A stretch of DNA of 64,000 bases from Lanius collurio (taxonomy: Eukaryota > Chordata > Aves > Passeriformes > Laniidae), in contig JACBWW010000004.1 of NCBI GenBank assembly GCA_020086605.1, forward strand, positions 14,172,932-14,236,931. Reading direction: 5' to 3'. Made by a program: the position numbers and the translations under genes. Below the pieces are notes generated by a model, which ran no database searches, was not told the origin of the DNA, and saw only the letters and a list, made by a program, of their open reading frames with translations. Shown one piece after another: positions 39,101 to 50,800 of this stretch. Position 1 is the first letter of the stretch. Every line of letters starts with the position of its first letter.

Positions 39101-41756
39101 ATAGATATGGCCATAGGAATATGGCTGAAAATACTTGTGTGTTGAAATGGCTCATTTAGAACTCAGATGGCAGCAGATCTTCTGCAGCAGGATTCTGGAA
39201 CTCAGCTGTAAGACCTGAACAATTCAAGCATTCTCACTGCAGAAGGCAATGAAAAAAGGAAGAAATTTGAACTCTCTATTGTTTGTTTTATTTTTATTAC
39301 TAAGTTGACATGTATCACCTCTGAAACGGTGATAGGAGTGAGATATGTGTGATATGGTGGGGTCTTTTGTGTTTTGGCTGAGGTTTTTTCGTGCTTTGTT
39401 TTTGTTTGTTTGTGTCTTTTTGGTTTTTTTAAGGACTATCATGAAGCTAACTGGTATATAGAATGCAGTCATTGATTTCAATATATATGCATCTTCTTTA
39501 TGGTTTCTTAAGCTAATTAATCTCAGTAGAATAATATGGATAGTATGGTATAAAAACTAAAACCAAGAAGCAATCAAACGGCAGTGCTCTTTTCGGGCTT
39601 TGCAGTACACTCCACATTTTACTGTATCTTATTGTACTTATTAACAACTATGTCATATATTTAAATCAGTACTATCTCACCTGTAACATATCACTAACTT
39701 CTATCTATTTTGAGTGTAAATAGTAAACAAGAGGAAGAGCTGAAAAGCTCTTCTTAGTTCTAAGTTGCACAGTATATTAAGAAAAAATAAACTGCACTCT
39801 TTGGATTAATTATATATTTCAGAGTGAATTCAAGTTCACACTATTGCTTGCATAATACAAAAGGAATGCCCTTTCCAATTACCGTGTTTTTCTCTTGATA
39901 GATACTATGGCTAATTGACTGAATCTTTGTAAAAAGCATAACTCTCTAAAGGAGACTTGGAGTCAGTTTCAACATCCCCTAATTTTTTTTCATTATCCAT
40001 TCTCATTTGACACAAAAAGATTAGCAGAGTTGATAGTATAAAATAATTTTACAAGCCCTAAAGTTTTCAAAAAGAAGAACAAATATTCATTCTCTAACAT
40101 GTTTAATTTGGTTATCCTTGTTTTTCTGGATAAAGTTCATTGTGGTTGCTATAAGTTGTTGAATTTAAAAGGTCAGATGAAATTGGACAAATTAAGAAAT
40201 ATTTTGTAATGAATTTGGCAGAGGTGTAATTTTTTTCTCAAATACAAGTTTTTTGTTATGGTACATCTCGTAGGTTTTTCTTTATTATAGGCAAATGAAA
40301 AATTTAAAACAAAGATGCTTTTCAGAACTAAACATGAGGGAAAGAGCTTGCTGAGCCTCCATTGACCTACCAGGTATCCACGACCATGACAGATTTGTCC
40401 AAAGTGAAGAATGATAGGTATATAATTAAATTTTTTTTAATACTTTGAGTCCAATTTCCTCTCTTTCCCCTATGCTATTAAAGAAAGGCACCCAGTAATT
40501 CAGGAGCAGATGTTGCTCAAAGGTATCAAATTATTTTTAAATGTCCCATTTTCATGCATGTTACAGATCCTTAGCACATTATGCATAAAAAGAGATCTTA
40601 GCAACTGTATAGTCAAAGCCTTCAGCTCATGGTTAAATCAAATCTTTTAAATGTCACACCTTCTGAGTCTTTTAAGTCATATGAATTGTTCGAAGGATTT
40701 AAAAAAGAAATCAAGCAGTTGCTGGGCACTTTGTATTAACAGTATCTGTTCAAATACTCTCATGTCTTCTAAACTTCCACATCTACTCTGTGTATATAGC
40801 ACATACCTATATCAAGATAAAAAAGAATAGGTTGAATAACTTAAATGTGGTAGACCTCAATTTTCCAGCTGTTTGGAAATCAAAGCTTCTACTGGAATAC
40901 ATAGCAGCAAAAATTTAGAAGACAAATGTTGCCTTTTGAAATTTTTGTTTGGTATTCTTACACAGAATATTAAATATACATATATTGATGTATATAAAGG
41001 GTGAATATAACTCAATTTATTCTTTATTTTAATTATTTGGAATTCATCACTGGTGGCTGATTGGAAATGCTAGCCATGATTTTAAAAGAGTTCTTACTTT
41101 AGAAAAAAATGTACAATACACTATAAATATAAGGATGAAAATAACAGCAAGAAATTTAGAAGAAAAAACAAAGCAAGTATTGTGGCTTTGCAGAAGACAT
41201 GGGAATTTCACATTCCATAACAATTCTTAAAATCTGCATATGTTCTTGTAAAAGGAAAAGTACTTTAAAGCACTGTTGGAACTGAATCATGATTCTCATT
41301 TGTCACCAATTAGTGCAAATGTATCAAAGGAAATTCAACAAAAGGACACCATCTTATGAATGCAGATACACATAGTTTTGTTAAATATCCAATAGACACA
41401 GATTGCTTTTGCTGCACTTCCTTTTCTGTTTCCTCTGTATAGTGAGGAAATGCAGTATTCAAAATCCAAATTGCATAGTAGAGTGTTTGAAAGTAAAATC
41501 TAGATTGTTACTTTGAAATATCCTGCTTAACAGCATTCCTTTTCAAAGGTGAGAGTTCTAAATCATATAAAAATATATTTTTGTCTATATTTCACTGAGC
41601 AATAGGCTTGGAAAATACAAAACAAAAGCATTTTATTTTCAAATTACTGATTCTGACTATGAGTTAGAATATTTAACCTGCTTTGAGTCATGACTTAAAT
41701 CTCTTATCACAAAGCTCAGTAACTGATAAGCCTGAACATGTGCGAAAACAATCCTG
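33136..41756. other. A+T-rich non-coding spacer
   Basis: More than eight kilobases with no supportable gene and no repeat family that I can name. There are short poly-A or T runs and a T/G-rich patch at 39370-39430. The longest open frames (38851-39114 and 39224-39481, both minus) have no domain and follow the local base composition. It could be unique intronic sequence or hold repeats too old to recognise by eye. Confidence 0.65.
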
Positions 41757-41897
41757 ACATTGGCTGGGTTGGTTAGAGCATGATGCTGACAATATCAAGG
41801 CTGCAGGTTTGATCCCTGTATGGGCCATACACTTAAGAGTTGGAGTTGATGATCCTTATGGGTCCCATCCAATTAAGAATATTATGTGGTTTTGTCA
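41757..41897 (+). mobile_element. tRNA-derived SINE with CR1-like tail (TguSINE1-like)
   Basis: The first 70 bases resemble a tRNA, closest by memory to tRNA-Ile. GGTTGGTTAGAGCATG matches the D-arm region, and GGTTTGATCCC at 41806-41816 is a one-mismatch B box for RNA polymerase III, followed by GTATGGGCCA as an acceptor end. The next 60 bases read AGTTGGAGTTGATGATCC...GGGTCCCATCCAATTAAGAATATT, the 3' tail of bird CR1. A tRNA head joined to a LINE tail is the hallmark of a SINE that uses the LINE's machinery. The A box is degraded (TGGCTGGGTTGG) and the anticodon positions have drifted, so it is not a working tRNA. I recall this design as TguSINE1 of songbirds; the name should be treated as provisional. 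No clear target duplication is visible. Confidence 0.82.
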
Positions 41898-42060
41898 CAT
41901 TTGAATATTTAAACAGTGCAAAATCATGAATTTTTCTTTAGTAAAAGATGTGGAAAAAATGCAGTGCTGACTTTCAGCGCTTTCCTCACATCTCTGGGTA
42001 TATTGATTTGGGTAGTTTGAAAAGGTTAGCTGTTCATTTTCATAGAAATCAAATTATTTT

Positions 42061-42109
42061 CTGTCTTAAATAATAGTTTCTATCTTAAATTAATCTGTCT
42101 TAAATAATA
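42061..42109. repeat. Imperfect triplicate of CTGTCTTAAATAATA
   Basis: CTGTCTTAAATAATA occurs exactly at 42061-42075 and 42095-42109, with a diverged copy (CTATCTTAAATTAAT) between them near 42080-42094. This is a small tandem repeat with no apparent function. Confidence 0.8.
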
Positions 42110-42152
42110 TAATTAACTAGTATAATTTTCATGAGCAAGTCTGATGAGATTG

Positions 42153-42166
42153 AAAAAAAAAAAAAA
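42153..42166. repeat. Poly-A run, 14 bases
   Basis: A homopolymer inside spacer, with no retroposon body attached that I can recognise. Confidence 0.85.
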
Positions 42167-45044
42167 CTGAGTAATTTTGACAATGTAGAAAGTCCAGTCA
42201 CTTGTAATAGGGAGTTCATATGACCTGGTTCACCTATTTCAAAAGAAAAATACAAAAATACATGTTCTGCATGTTCATCTGTTTCTGTATGATCTCTAGC
42301 AAGCAGAGAATCTGACTGTTTGGATGCAATTGAATTGCTGAAGTTAAAGAAGAGAGTGAGAGACTGTAAAAACATCTTAATGATGACAGTCAAATGAAAT
42401 CAAATGGGTATGGGTAATATTTATGCCGTGGCTTCTTCAACATAGAAACCAAATAAATGTTGGAGAAGGAAAAGTTTTGCTCTAAATGGGAGTCATATAT
42501 TTGCAAGGAAAGAAAATGGTGTCTGAGTTTTTTGAACTTTTACCAGCTAAAAGCCTGACCAGTCAAATCCAAATTGAATATAGCCGTTTCTTCTGAAAGA
42601 CATGATATTTTTTCCTTACGGTTTGCTGTTTTAAGTCAAAGGCAGTCTAACTTCATTAAGAGGCAGCAAGTGCCTGTTTCAAGGGCATCAAATGCAGTCT
42701 GTGTTTTCATACTAAAATTAAGAATGTTTAGCATGGTTTAGCTAACCTATTTCATGGAATGCATTGATTACAATGGAGCTTTCTTTTGAGGCTTAAAACT
42801 TGTTATTCAGCAAAACTCAGCACATAAGTATGAAACTGAGCAAAAAGAGACTGGAGATTTAAAGCTGAACATTTTACATTGCTTTACCCTACACCTAAAT
42901 CAATAACAATTTATGTATATTTTCAATGGAAAATGTTTCCAAAAGAGAGTGAAGGGAAACTGAAGTTTAGCTCCAGACTGGGATGAGTACTGGTTTCATT
43001 TCCTTGGTCTGACAGCTAGAAGCATCCAGCTGCGAATGTATTATTGTTCATAGTGCCCAACTGCAGATGTGCCAACCTAATTCTCCAACATGACACAGTT
43101 TAAGATATTATTGGAGAGAGAGCAAATAGACTTGGACATATCAACTGTGCTGTAAACTAGAAGAATAAAGACGTTCTTCAAAGGAAACTTTTTCTTTTTC
43201 ACAAATGGCATGAGCCATTTGCATCATTAGATATATTACAGTAGAAATTGATGTAAACCACAGATAAATAAGCCTGAAATAACCAAGAAGAAATAAAGAG
43301 ATTCAGCTTCTAGTCTTCCTGGTTTTGAATGCTCCTGATGTAAATGAGAGATAAGCTATTAGCTACACTAAGCAGTAGCATAACTATATATAAGCAAAGA
43401 ATATCAGGAAAACTGTGTGAGGTGGTGCTAAAATGAAGGAAGCATTATCTTGATATTGGGGAAAAAATTTCTCAAAGATCACTCTAAAATAGTATTTTTG
43501 AGGGATTGTTGAACTGAAGGCATCTGAAATTAGAAAGTGCACATCAAGGTCAGATTTTTTTTCAATTTCATAAACATTTTTCAGAATCTTATTTTCACTG
43601 ATATATCAGTTCTATATTCTCCCTTGTTTATGAATTGTGGAACAGTGGGACTATTTAACAGGCAAAAATATCTGCCAAAGACATCTTGCACGGTCCATCT
43701 AGTCCAACTTTAGAAATCACATCTCTGTCTACATCAGTATGTTATGGCAGAGCTCAAGGGAAAAATTCCAACTGGGGCTCCATTATTATAAATAAAATCT
43801 GATGATCAATAAAGGGTTCAAACCTCTGAAAAGAGCTTCTCACTTGATTAAGCAGGCTCAGGTTTGTTTATAATTCTGCTGTTGATTATATAGACTTCTA
43901 CAGAATCTTAGTAAGAAAAAAGATTCCTAAATAAGTTTTATGCAGAAAATTATGTTGTATTTAAATTCTTTAGTATTTAGAAAAACAATACGTTAGATGT
44001 TTACATGAAAAGCTAATGAATAAAATACAGACAAAATATGTGATTTTTGAGTTATGCATTTTATATGTTTATAAATTTTATTGTCTATACCTATAGAGAT
44101 GAAAAACAAGGGGCAGGAAAAATATGTTATCTAATTTACAAAAATTTATGAATTAAAAATGTGAAAGCAGCCACAGTGAGAGCATTAAGTATGAAAATGT
44201 AGAAGAGGAAAATCATCTGGGTTTTTTACTTTATCTTGTTGACTCCATTCATCAAGGAAACAAATCTAATTAAAGCTTTAGATCACTTAGTGAAGACTAA
44301 GACTCAGAGTATATGCTTCCAGTCAGGTCCAGACCATAATATTTAACTTCCTTCAGCCAGCCTTAAGATTTTGGGTTTTCATTTGAACACCGCAATAGAA
44401 CAAAAATTATGTCATCACTGCAACTCTGAAGATGTGTAAGTCAAAATTACTGGCACAATTACTAAAAAAAAGTTTAAAAATAAATGAAATCTAAATTCCA
44501 CTAAAGACATTCTATATTGCAAAGTTTATATACTTTGCCCATTTATCTTTTACATGCTTCCCTCTCTGTAACTATAATAGAACATTTTAAATAAATATTC
44601 TTCTGACATTAGTGTTTCAATCTCTAAATTTTCTTCTAAATATTTTGGATTTTCTTGATGTTGACATATTATTTAAAAACCTTTAACATCTTAGTCATTG
44701 TCCCAGTTTGAATAGAAATACATATGTTTGTTGGGAATGAAGTACAGTCACCCCAGGACATTCATTTATTAAACTTGTTTTGTTTTTTTTTCAAATTTCA
44801 AATAAAAATTTGTTTGAGGCTTCTTTGAGAATAAATTATCACTGAAAAGAAGTTTGACTTTCAGCCATGGCAACAAAGAATCTGAGAGCATAATAAACAC
44901 ATTCAAGTTACTTATGGACGACTATTCTTATATCCATATGTCTTCCACATCCAGGCACACAGTCAGTATTTATTCCGAGAGTTTCAAGGAGTTCTACATC
45001 AAAGATCATGCTACTAGCAATTGCTGTTAAGAAAGGAAAACCAA

Positions 45045-45127
45045 AATAAACAATCAATCAAACAAACAAAAAAAAAAAACCAAAAAAACCAACCAACCAA
45101 CCAACCAACCAAAAAAAATAAAACAAA
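45045..45127. repeat. A-rich and (CCAA)n simple repeat
   Basis: CAATCAAACAAACAA passes into a poly-A run and then five or six CCAA units before another A-rich end. It lies about 50 bases upstream of the CR1 fragment at 45178 but is not part of a CR1 structure. Confidence 0.85.
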
Positions 45128-45177
45128 CCCCAATGGCTTAATAAGTTTATAATTTTTTATAAATTAAGCTATTAGAG

Positions 45178-45540
45178 AGCATCCAAAGGAGGGTTTCAAA
45201 GATGGTGAAGGGCTTTGAGGGGAAGCTGTATGAGGAGTGACTGAGGTCACTTGGGCTGTTCAGCTGGAGGAGACTGAGGATGATCTAATTTCAGTCTACA
45301 ACTTCCTCACAAGGGGAAGAGGAGAGGCAGGCACCGATCTCTTCTCTCTGATGACCAGGGACAGGCTTGAAGCTGTGTCAGGGGGGTTAGGCTGGATATT
45401 ACAAAAGTTTTCTTCAGCAAGAGAGTGGTGGGGCACTGGAACAGGCTCCCTAGGGAAGTGGTCACAGCACCCAGCCTGACAGAGTTTCACACAACTTTGG
45501 ATAATTCCAAATTCCTTCTCAGGTGTGAGTCTTTTAAACA
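45178..45540 (+). mobile_element. CR1 LINE ORF2 C-terminal fragment, 3' tail missing
   Basis: The plus strand encodes the end of a CR1 reverse-transcriptase ORF in two broken frames. One piece reads LEETEDDLISVYNFLTRGRG (from about 45264) and the next, in a shifted frame, reads [19 protein letters not shown] (about 45425-45480). Both agree with the conserved CR1 ORF2 C terminus as I know it. Compared with that remembered pattern there is a small deletion near 45368 and a single-base loss near 45390, so it is a dead copy. The usual CR1 3' tail (TCGATGATCC...GATTCT) does not follow; similarity stops near 45540. It therefore lacks both ends, unlike a simple 5'-truncated insertion. Confidence 0.88.
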
Positions 45541-45908
45541 ATGCCACAGCAATATGTCAGTGTTCAAATAGCTACATAACCTGAAGGTACATATTGAACA
45601 TTAAGTACAACCATAATCAAAGGAAGAAGCATTTTTAAGAAAGCTGGCCTAATCCAAATCTTCTACATAGAGGTGTAGGTTTACATATGGAGTTCACAGT
45701 TCACTCTGATTTTATGATAACTCAGGACTCTACGTAATTCTATATATTGTAACATTCCTTTTCTATTTTTAAAACCATAAAAATAATTTCTTATCCTTAA
45801 TATCTACTGATAATCACACATAAAATTGTTGACCCTTGCTACCCCAGAATTACTAGGCTGAACACAAAGTGCTTTGAAAGAAATATTCCTTTAGTATATA
45901 CAGCCATT

Positions 45909-45925
45909 AAAAAAAAAAAAAAAAA
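45909..45925. repeat. Poly-A run, 17 bases
   Basis: An uninterrupted A homopolymer in spacer, about 370 bases after the CR1 fragment ends. It is not recognisably connected to that element, since CR1 does not end in poly-A. Confidence 0.85.
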
Positions 45926-47791
45926 GTCTAAGTTGTTACAAGAAGAATTGTATTAAAAACCAATATTTTCAATCAAGCATCTTCTGTCTGTTCCATACAT
46001 AAGACAAAGGACTTGTTTCTGCTGCCTTGAGTATCAGTACAACTACTGGAGGAGGCACCTCTGAAATTGAAGGAATTATTGCTATTAAAAGCCATGTAGG
46101 ATCAAGCCCCCCCTTCTTTATTTAAACATTTATTTAAAGAATTCATTCCACATTGATGAATACATTACATGAGCTACAACTGGACCTGTCAAGGGAGTAA
46201 CTTGCATCAAGTTGGACATGAAACATTTTGCAGCTATCTGAATCTTTTGATCTCTTAAGAGAAATACCAGGTCCCTCCATGAACACAACAGTGCTGAGCC
46301 TTCACTGTCCAGCAAGACAATACATAAAAGGCATTTTTGCTCTTTCCCCTTCAAGAGCTGTCTTCTCATACCTCTAGCATGTTTTGATATTTTTCTTTTG
46401 CAAGTCAGTTACTAAATCTTCCAAAAGGCTTTCATTGTTCTGCCCAAGTGGAATGTGCTGAAGGAAGCAATGTGAGCAGTGCACTCTCAAACCCTGTTTC
46501 CTGTTGCCCCCAGCTGTCCTGCACATTGTTAGGATATGTAAACAATGCAGACAAACCAGGCATTACAAACCTATCTCTTCCCCACTGCCTGACAGATACA
46601 TTTTGTAAATGGTACCTTTTGCACTGCTGTACCATCTGCCACTTGTGTCCTTCACTTAGGCCTCAAATTCTACAGATGAAGAGAGAAATAAGAAATATGT
46701 GATGGAACCAAGTGCTCTTAATGTACTTTTAGTTGTGTTTCTGCATGATAAAAAAGAAGGAGCTCACTTCCCTTATGTGCAGGGAAAAAAAATAGAAATT
46801 ATGGACGGTTTAGTGGGTTCTTTGTGGCTTTTTTGAAAACAACATAGATTTCTAGGACACTAGATGTATATTTGAAAAAGTAAGCCTAGATGCTATCTCC
46901 AATCAAGATCAGGTTTCTACCTGTGTATTTATGAACTCCCGGCTCTCATTTAGGTAAAATAAAGGTTTTAAGACAACAAAGGCTAAACTGAATGCTACTC
47001 ACCGGCACACTACTCACCTGCGCTGTGGGGCTTCCCATTCCCTCCTCAATCCATCCGGCTGTGAGTGCACTCCATACTGCAAATTGGCTGCTCATTCTAA
47101 AATGTTCTCTTTTTTGTGTAAGAGCCACTACAGAGCCAAGTAAAGTGTTTGTAACAAAGATAAACCTTTATAACAGACCATAGTGAAAATGGAGTCCAAT
47201 GTAAATGGCAATGCATATAATACAGCCAAACAGCAGCCTTTCAGTCATCAAGATACCCGTTCAAGTACAGCACAAGAATTTTTAATGAAATTTTATTAGC
47301 AGAGAGTAATGTGGAAAAATGTCACAACAGGAACACCTTTATAAATAGATTTAATTTGCTAATTATATAAATGCACAGAATTTATTTAAGCTGTGTTACT
47401 CTGCCAGGATGCAAAACCTTCATATGATCAACTTGCCATAATTTTTTTTCAAAGAACTGTGTATACAAGCAAAGCAGACAGCAACACAGAACATCCGGAA
47501 TACTGAGAACATATGCTGTCTGCTGCAGGATGTTTAGCCCAGATTTACAAAACAGAGTTTAAACCACAGTGTCAGGCTCCCTAAGAGTTTCTGAAGCAGC
47601 TGTTAAAACAATAAATAAATAAGCTTGCCTGAAATCAAATCAGTGCATGGGACAATGCTTTATGCTTTTGACTTTGCATGGAAGATATATAGGATTCATA
47701 TGCTCATGATGTCAGAAAAAAAGATAAAACAACCAAAAAAAAACCACTAAAAAACCCCATAGCAAAGCCACTATGCTTTTGGTTTTTTGAG

Positions 47792-47808
47792 TTTTTTTTT
47801 TTTTTTTT
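47792..47808. repeat. Poly-T run, 17 bases
   Basis: An uninterrupted T tract followed by GATGCAG, superficially like a splice acceptor. No exon-like sequence that I can recognise follows. Confidence 0.85.
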
Positions 47809-50800
47809 GATGCAGACTCCTCATCTAAAGCACTAAAGCCCTCGGCATGCAAGTTTCCTCTTGTACCAGGAGATCAATCTAAGCGTAATTTTGGGAGGGT
47901 GGGGTGGAATTCTGTGTTATTTTTTTTTCTTTCCATAGGAGGATCATCAAGTGTCTGTCCACCCTGTCACACCAGGCAGGAAGCATTTTCACAAGATGTT
48001 CTTATTTTCCTTTATTTTCAATATTGAAAAAAATTTGACAGATAAATCTTGATATTGCATATCGGATAACCAAGCAGATATGCAACACTTTTATACAAAT
48101 ACAATCTCAAAATTATTCAAGTCTCCCAGATAATGAAACACTGTCTCCTTATTCTTTATGTATTCTCCCGGCAAAAAATAGCCAAAGTGAATACAGAATC
48201 ACATCTACCACCCACATGTCCAAATATCAAGCTTTCTGCTAGACCAGAAATGTTTCTTGTAATGTTTCTCAGAGTTATGCCAACTGCCAAAAAAAATAAA
48301 TATACTTTTTAAATAGTGGTCTTTTACTTATAAGGAAGCACAATGAATTTTAAAACATGTACCTGGTCTTGTCCTCCACACAGCAAATGTGACCATACCA
48401 GAAGTCCATGATACTGAGCACTGTGTGACAATTTATGAATATTTACAGTAGAGTATTTACTATTCTTTTCATATTTTTCCCACTATGCTGTCCTATAACA
48501 GGGATTATACCACTGTATTTAAAAATGCTGCAAGTTTTTTCTTCTATGAGTTTGTCAGTCCTTTTTAAAAGTTTTTTTACCTTTTAGTATTACTCCAAAT
48601 TGGTAAGAGAAGTTACACCACTTTCTTTGTTTTAAGCTTGTTTTTTGATACTTCTCACTTTACATGGTAGAAGAGAACAAACCACTATCTCTTTTCACCT
48701 CTGCTTTACCTTCATGCTATATAAACTAGAAGGATGAAACCACACAGTATGTAACACAGAGCCTTGAAAGTTTCATCCATAAATAGTGTTCATGGTCACA
48801 TTGATGCAATCCAAATGCACAGATTGATTTAACCTGATTCTACAATGTATTGTTACAGAGTTTAGGCTCTCACACAGACAGCTCCACAGCAACTTCAAAT
48901 CTGTCTACTGCCAAGCATCATGTATTCCTATTCATCTTGGCTCACAGAAACTTGGCATACAAAAAATTAAAGTGGTGAGCTGTTACAGTTTTTAGGAAAT
49001 TTAGGAAGATTTGAACACTTTCTATTTTGTCAAACTTCATCATTAAAATAGTAAAAAAATAAATCCAACCTGCAAGGAAAGAGATATGTTAGGGGCTAGA
49101 TAGCAAAACCAGAAGTAACTTATTTGTTATTGGATCTTGCTGACACACATACTCTGACAACTACTTAAACAACTCCAAATTACTCAATTCTGTTTAGTTC
49201 TTGCTCATCTGGTTTGGTGGTCTTGTAACATTACATATTTTGGACCAAATAAATGTATCTAACTGAGTACCATGTCAATAGTGAAGGGAATTAAAATATA
49301 AAATAGCCTCAAACTCCTTCTTTAAGAAACTATTTGTAACAAAATAAAAACTATGAGGAAATATGAAATGTCATTCATTGTGGATGCACAGCCTTCTTTT
49401 CAAGGGAAACAAGATATACAAAAGTCTCCTCTAAGCAAGTACTTAACTCAAACTTGACCCAGATTTTATGTCTTTAAAAACTATATCTAACTTTTTTAGA
49501 ACTCTCATATTTAACATCTTTTAATAATTAATTTTTTAAAATTAAGACATAGACAGTAAATATGATTAGTTCAAGGGCAGTTTATCTTGAAGAAGAGCAC
49601 ATTTATCTATATTCAAAAGTTTTATATAGTCTGAAGTAGTTGAAGTTAATGATTTTCTTTCTATTCTCATAATGTTTATAAAATTTCTTCCAGCCCTCTG
49701 AATCATTGTCTGTAAAATCTAATCAAATAATCTTTTCATGGCAATCTTTATCATTCTCATTTACCTTTTTCAAAAAGGATGAATCAGAGTGTTGAGATTT
49801 AATTCAAAAGCACTCTTAAAGTCTCACTTCAACAAAAGAGAACTTATTTCCTTAACAATTATTACTTCCAACTACTGGATGTGTTTTCAGAACTTGTATG
49901 TATTTTCAGAGAAAACATATTAACATTAAATTCTGTATAAAAGGTCAAGACCTCCCCATTCATTAACAGAAAACTCTTTTGGAATCAGCAGGTAACAAGA
50001 CCAACATACATATTAAATTCAGCTGGAAGGCAGCATCAGGTTAGTTAATGGTCAGCTAAGACAACTGTGACTTTGGTAGATGGTTCATGATTTCTAACAG
50101 AGTTTCTAAAAAGGAACACAACATTGGAGGTCATTTAATCACAAACATGGTCATTTTCTCTAAAGGACGTAATTACAGCAGCATAATTCTCCAGATGATC
50201 ATTACTTTCCAAATATAATGCCTAGCGGCAAGCTTAAACTTCAGTTCTGATAGCACAAGGTTTGTTACTTCTGCTAATCTCAGCTATGAAGGTATTTCTG
50301 TTTCTTGTGTCTTGGCAGCCTTTCATGAAGGCTATGACACCTCTCAGCCTAATCAGGCAAACCAGCTGCCAATATTTCTGCAAACAGTGTGCAGATTGCC
50401 TAACCCAGCCCATGTAGTTAAGAGTTGTGCAGAACTGTAAAGGTATCAGTGCTCAGCTGCTCCCAGAGCCACCCCTGTGAGAAGGGGGTTAACAACGGCT
50501 GCTGTGTTATCATGGGCACGGTGAACTGAATCTGCCATTTGGTAGCTGTTGTTGGTATAATATACATTTAATATGGCTGGTCATTATGAGATTTTTTGAA
50601 GGAATGACTTATGATTTGCCAGAAAAAACTCAGAAAGTGCAATTCAGAGAGTAAAGCTGTTAGGAGGAATTTGTGTCTCAGATCATATCCTACACAGGAA
50701 TACCACAGCACAATTTCAAACTAGTTTACTTTGTTTTGAGGAAAGGGAGTAAGAGATTAATTGAAAAGCTGAGGAACTTGATTCTTTACTCACTGAGTAT

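Larger units (their letters stand above)
41898..45044. other. A+T-rich non-coding spacer
   Basis: No gene is supported. It includes a set of imperfect TCTTAAATAAT repeats (42061-42109) and a 14-base A run (42153-42166). The 97-codon minus frame at 42100-42393 begins and ends in low-complexity sequence and has no recognised domain. A short CR1-like phrase near 43690 (CCATCTAGTCCAACTTTAG) is too brief to call. Confidence 0.65.

Noticed and set aside
41757..41830. Possible functional tRNA gene
   Set aside because: The A box is degraded, the anticodon loop has drifted, and the sequence continues directly into a CR1-like tail, so it is a SINE and not a tRNA gene.
43680..43740. Possible CR1 fragment (CCATCTAGTCCAACTTTAG)
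   Set aside because: Only about 20 bases resemble CR1 and neither flank continues the match.
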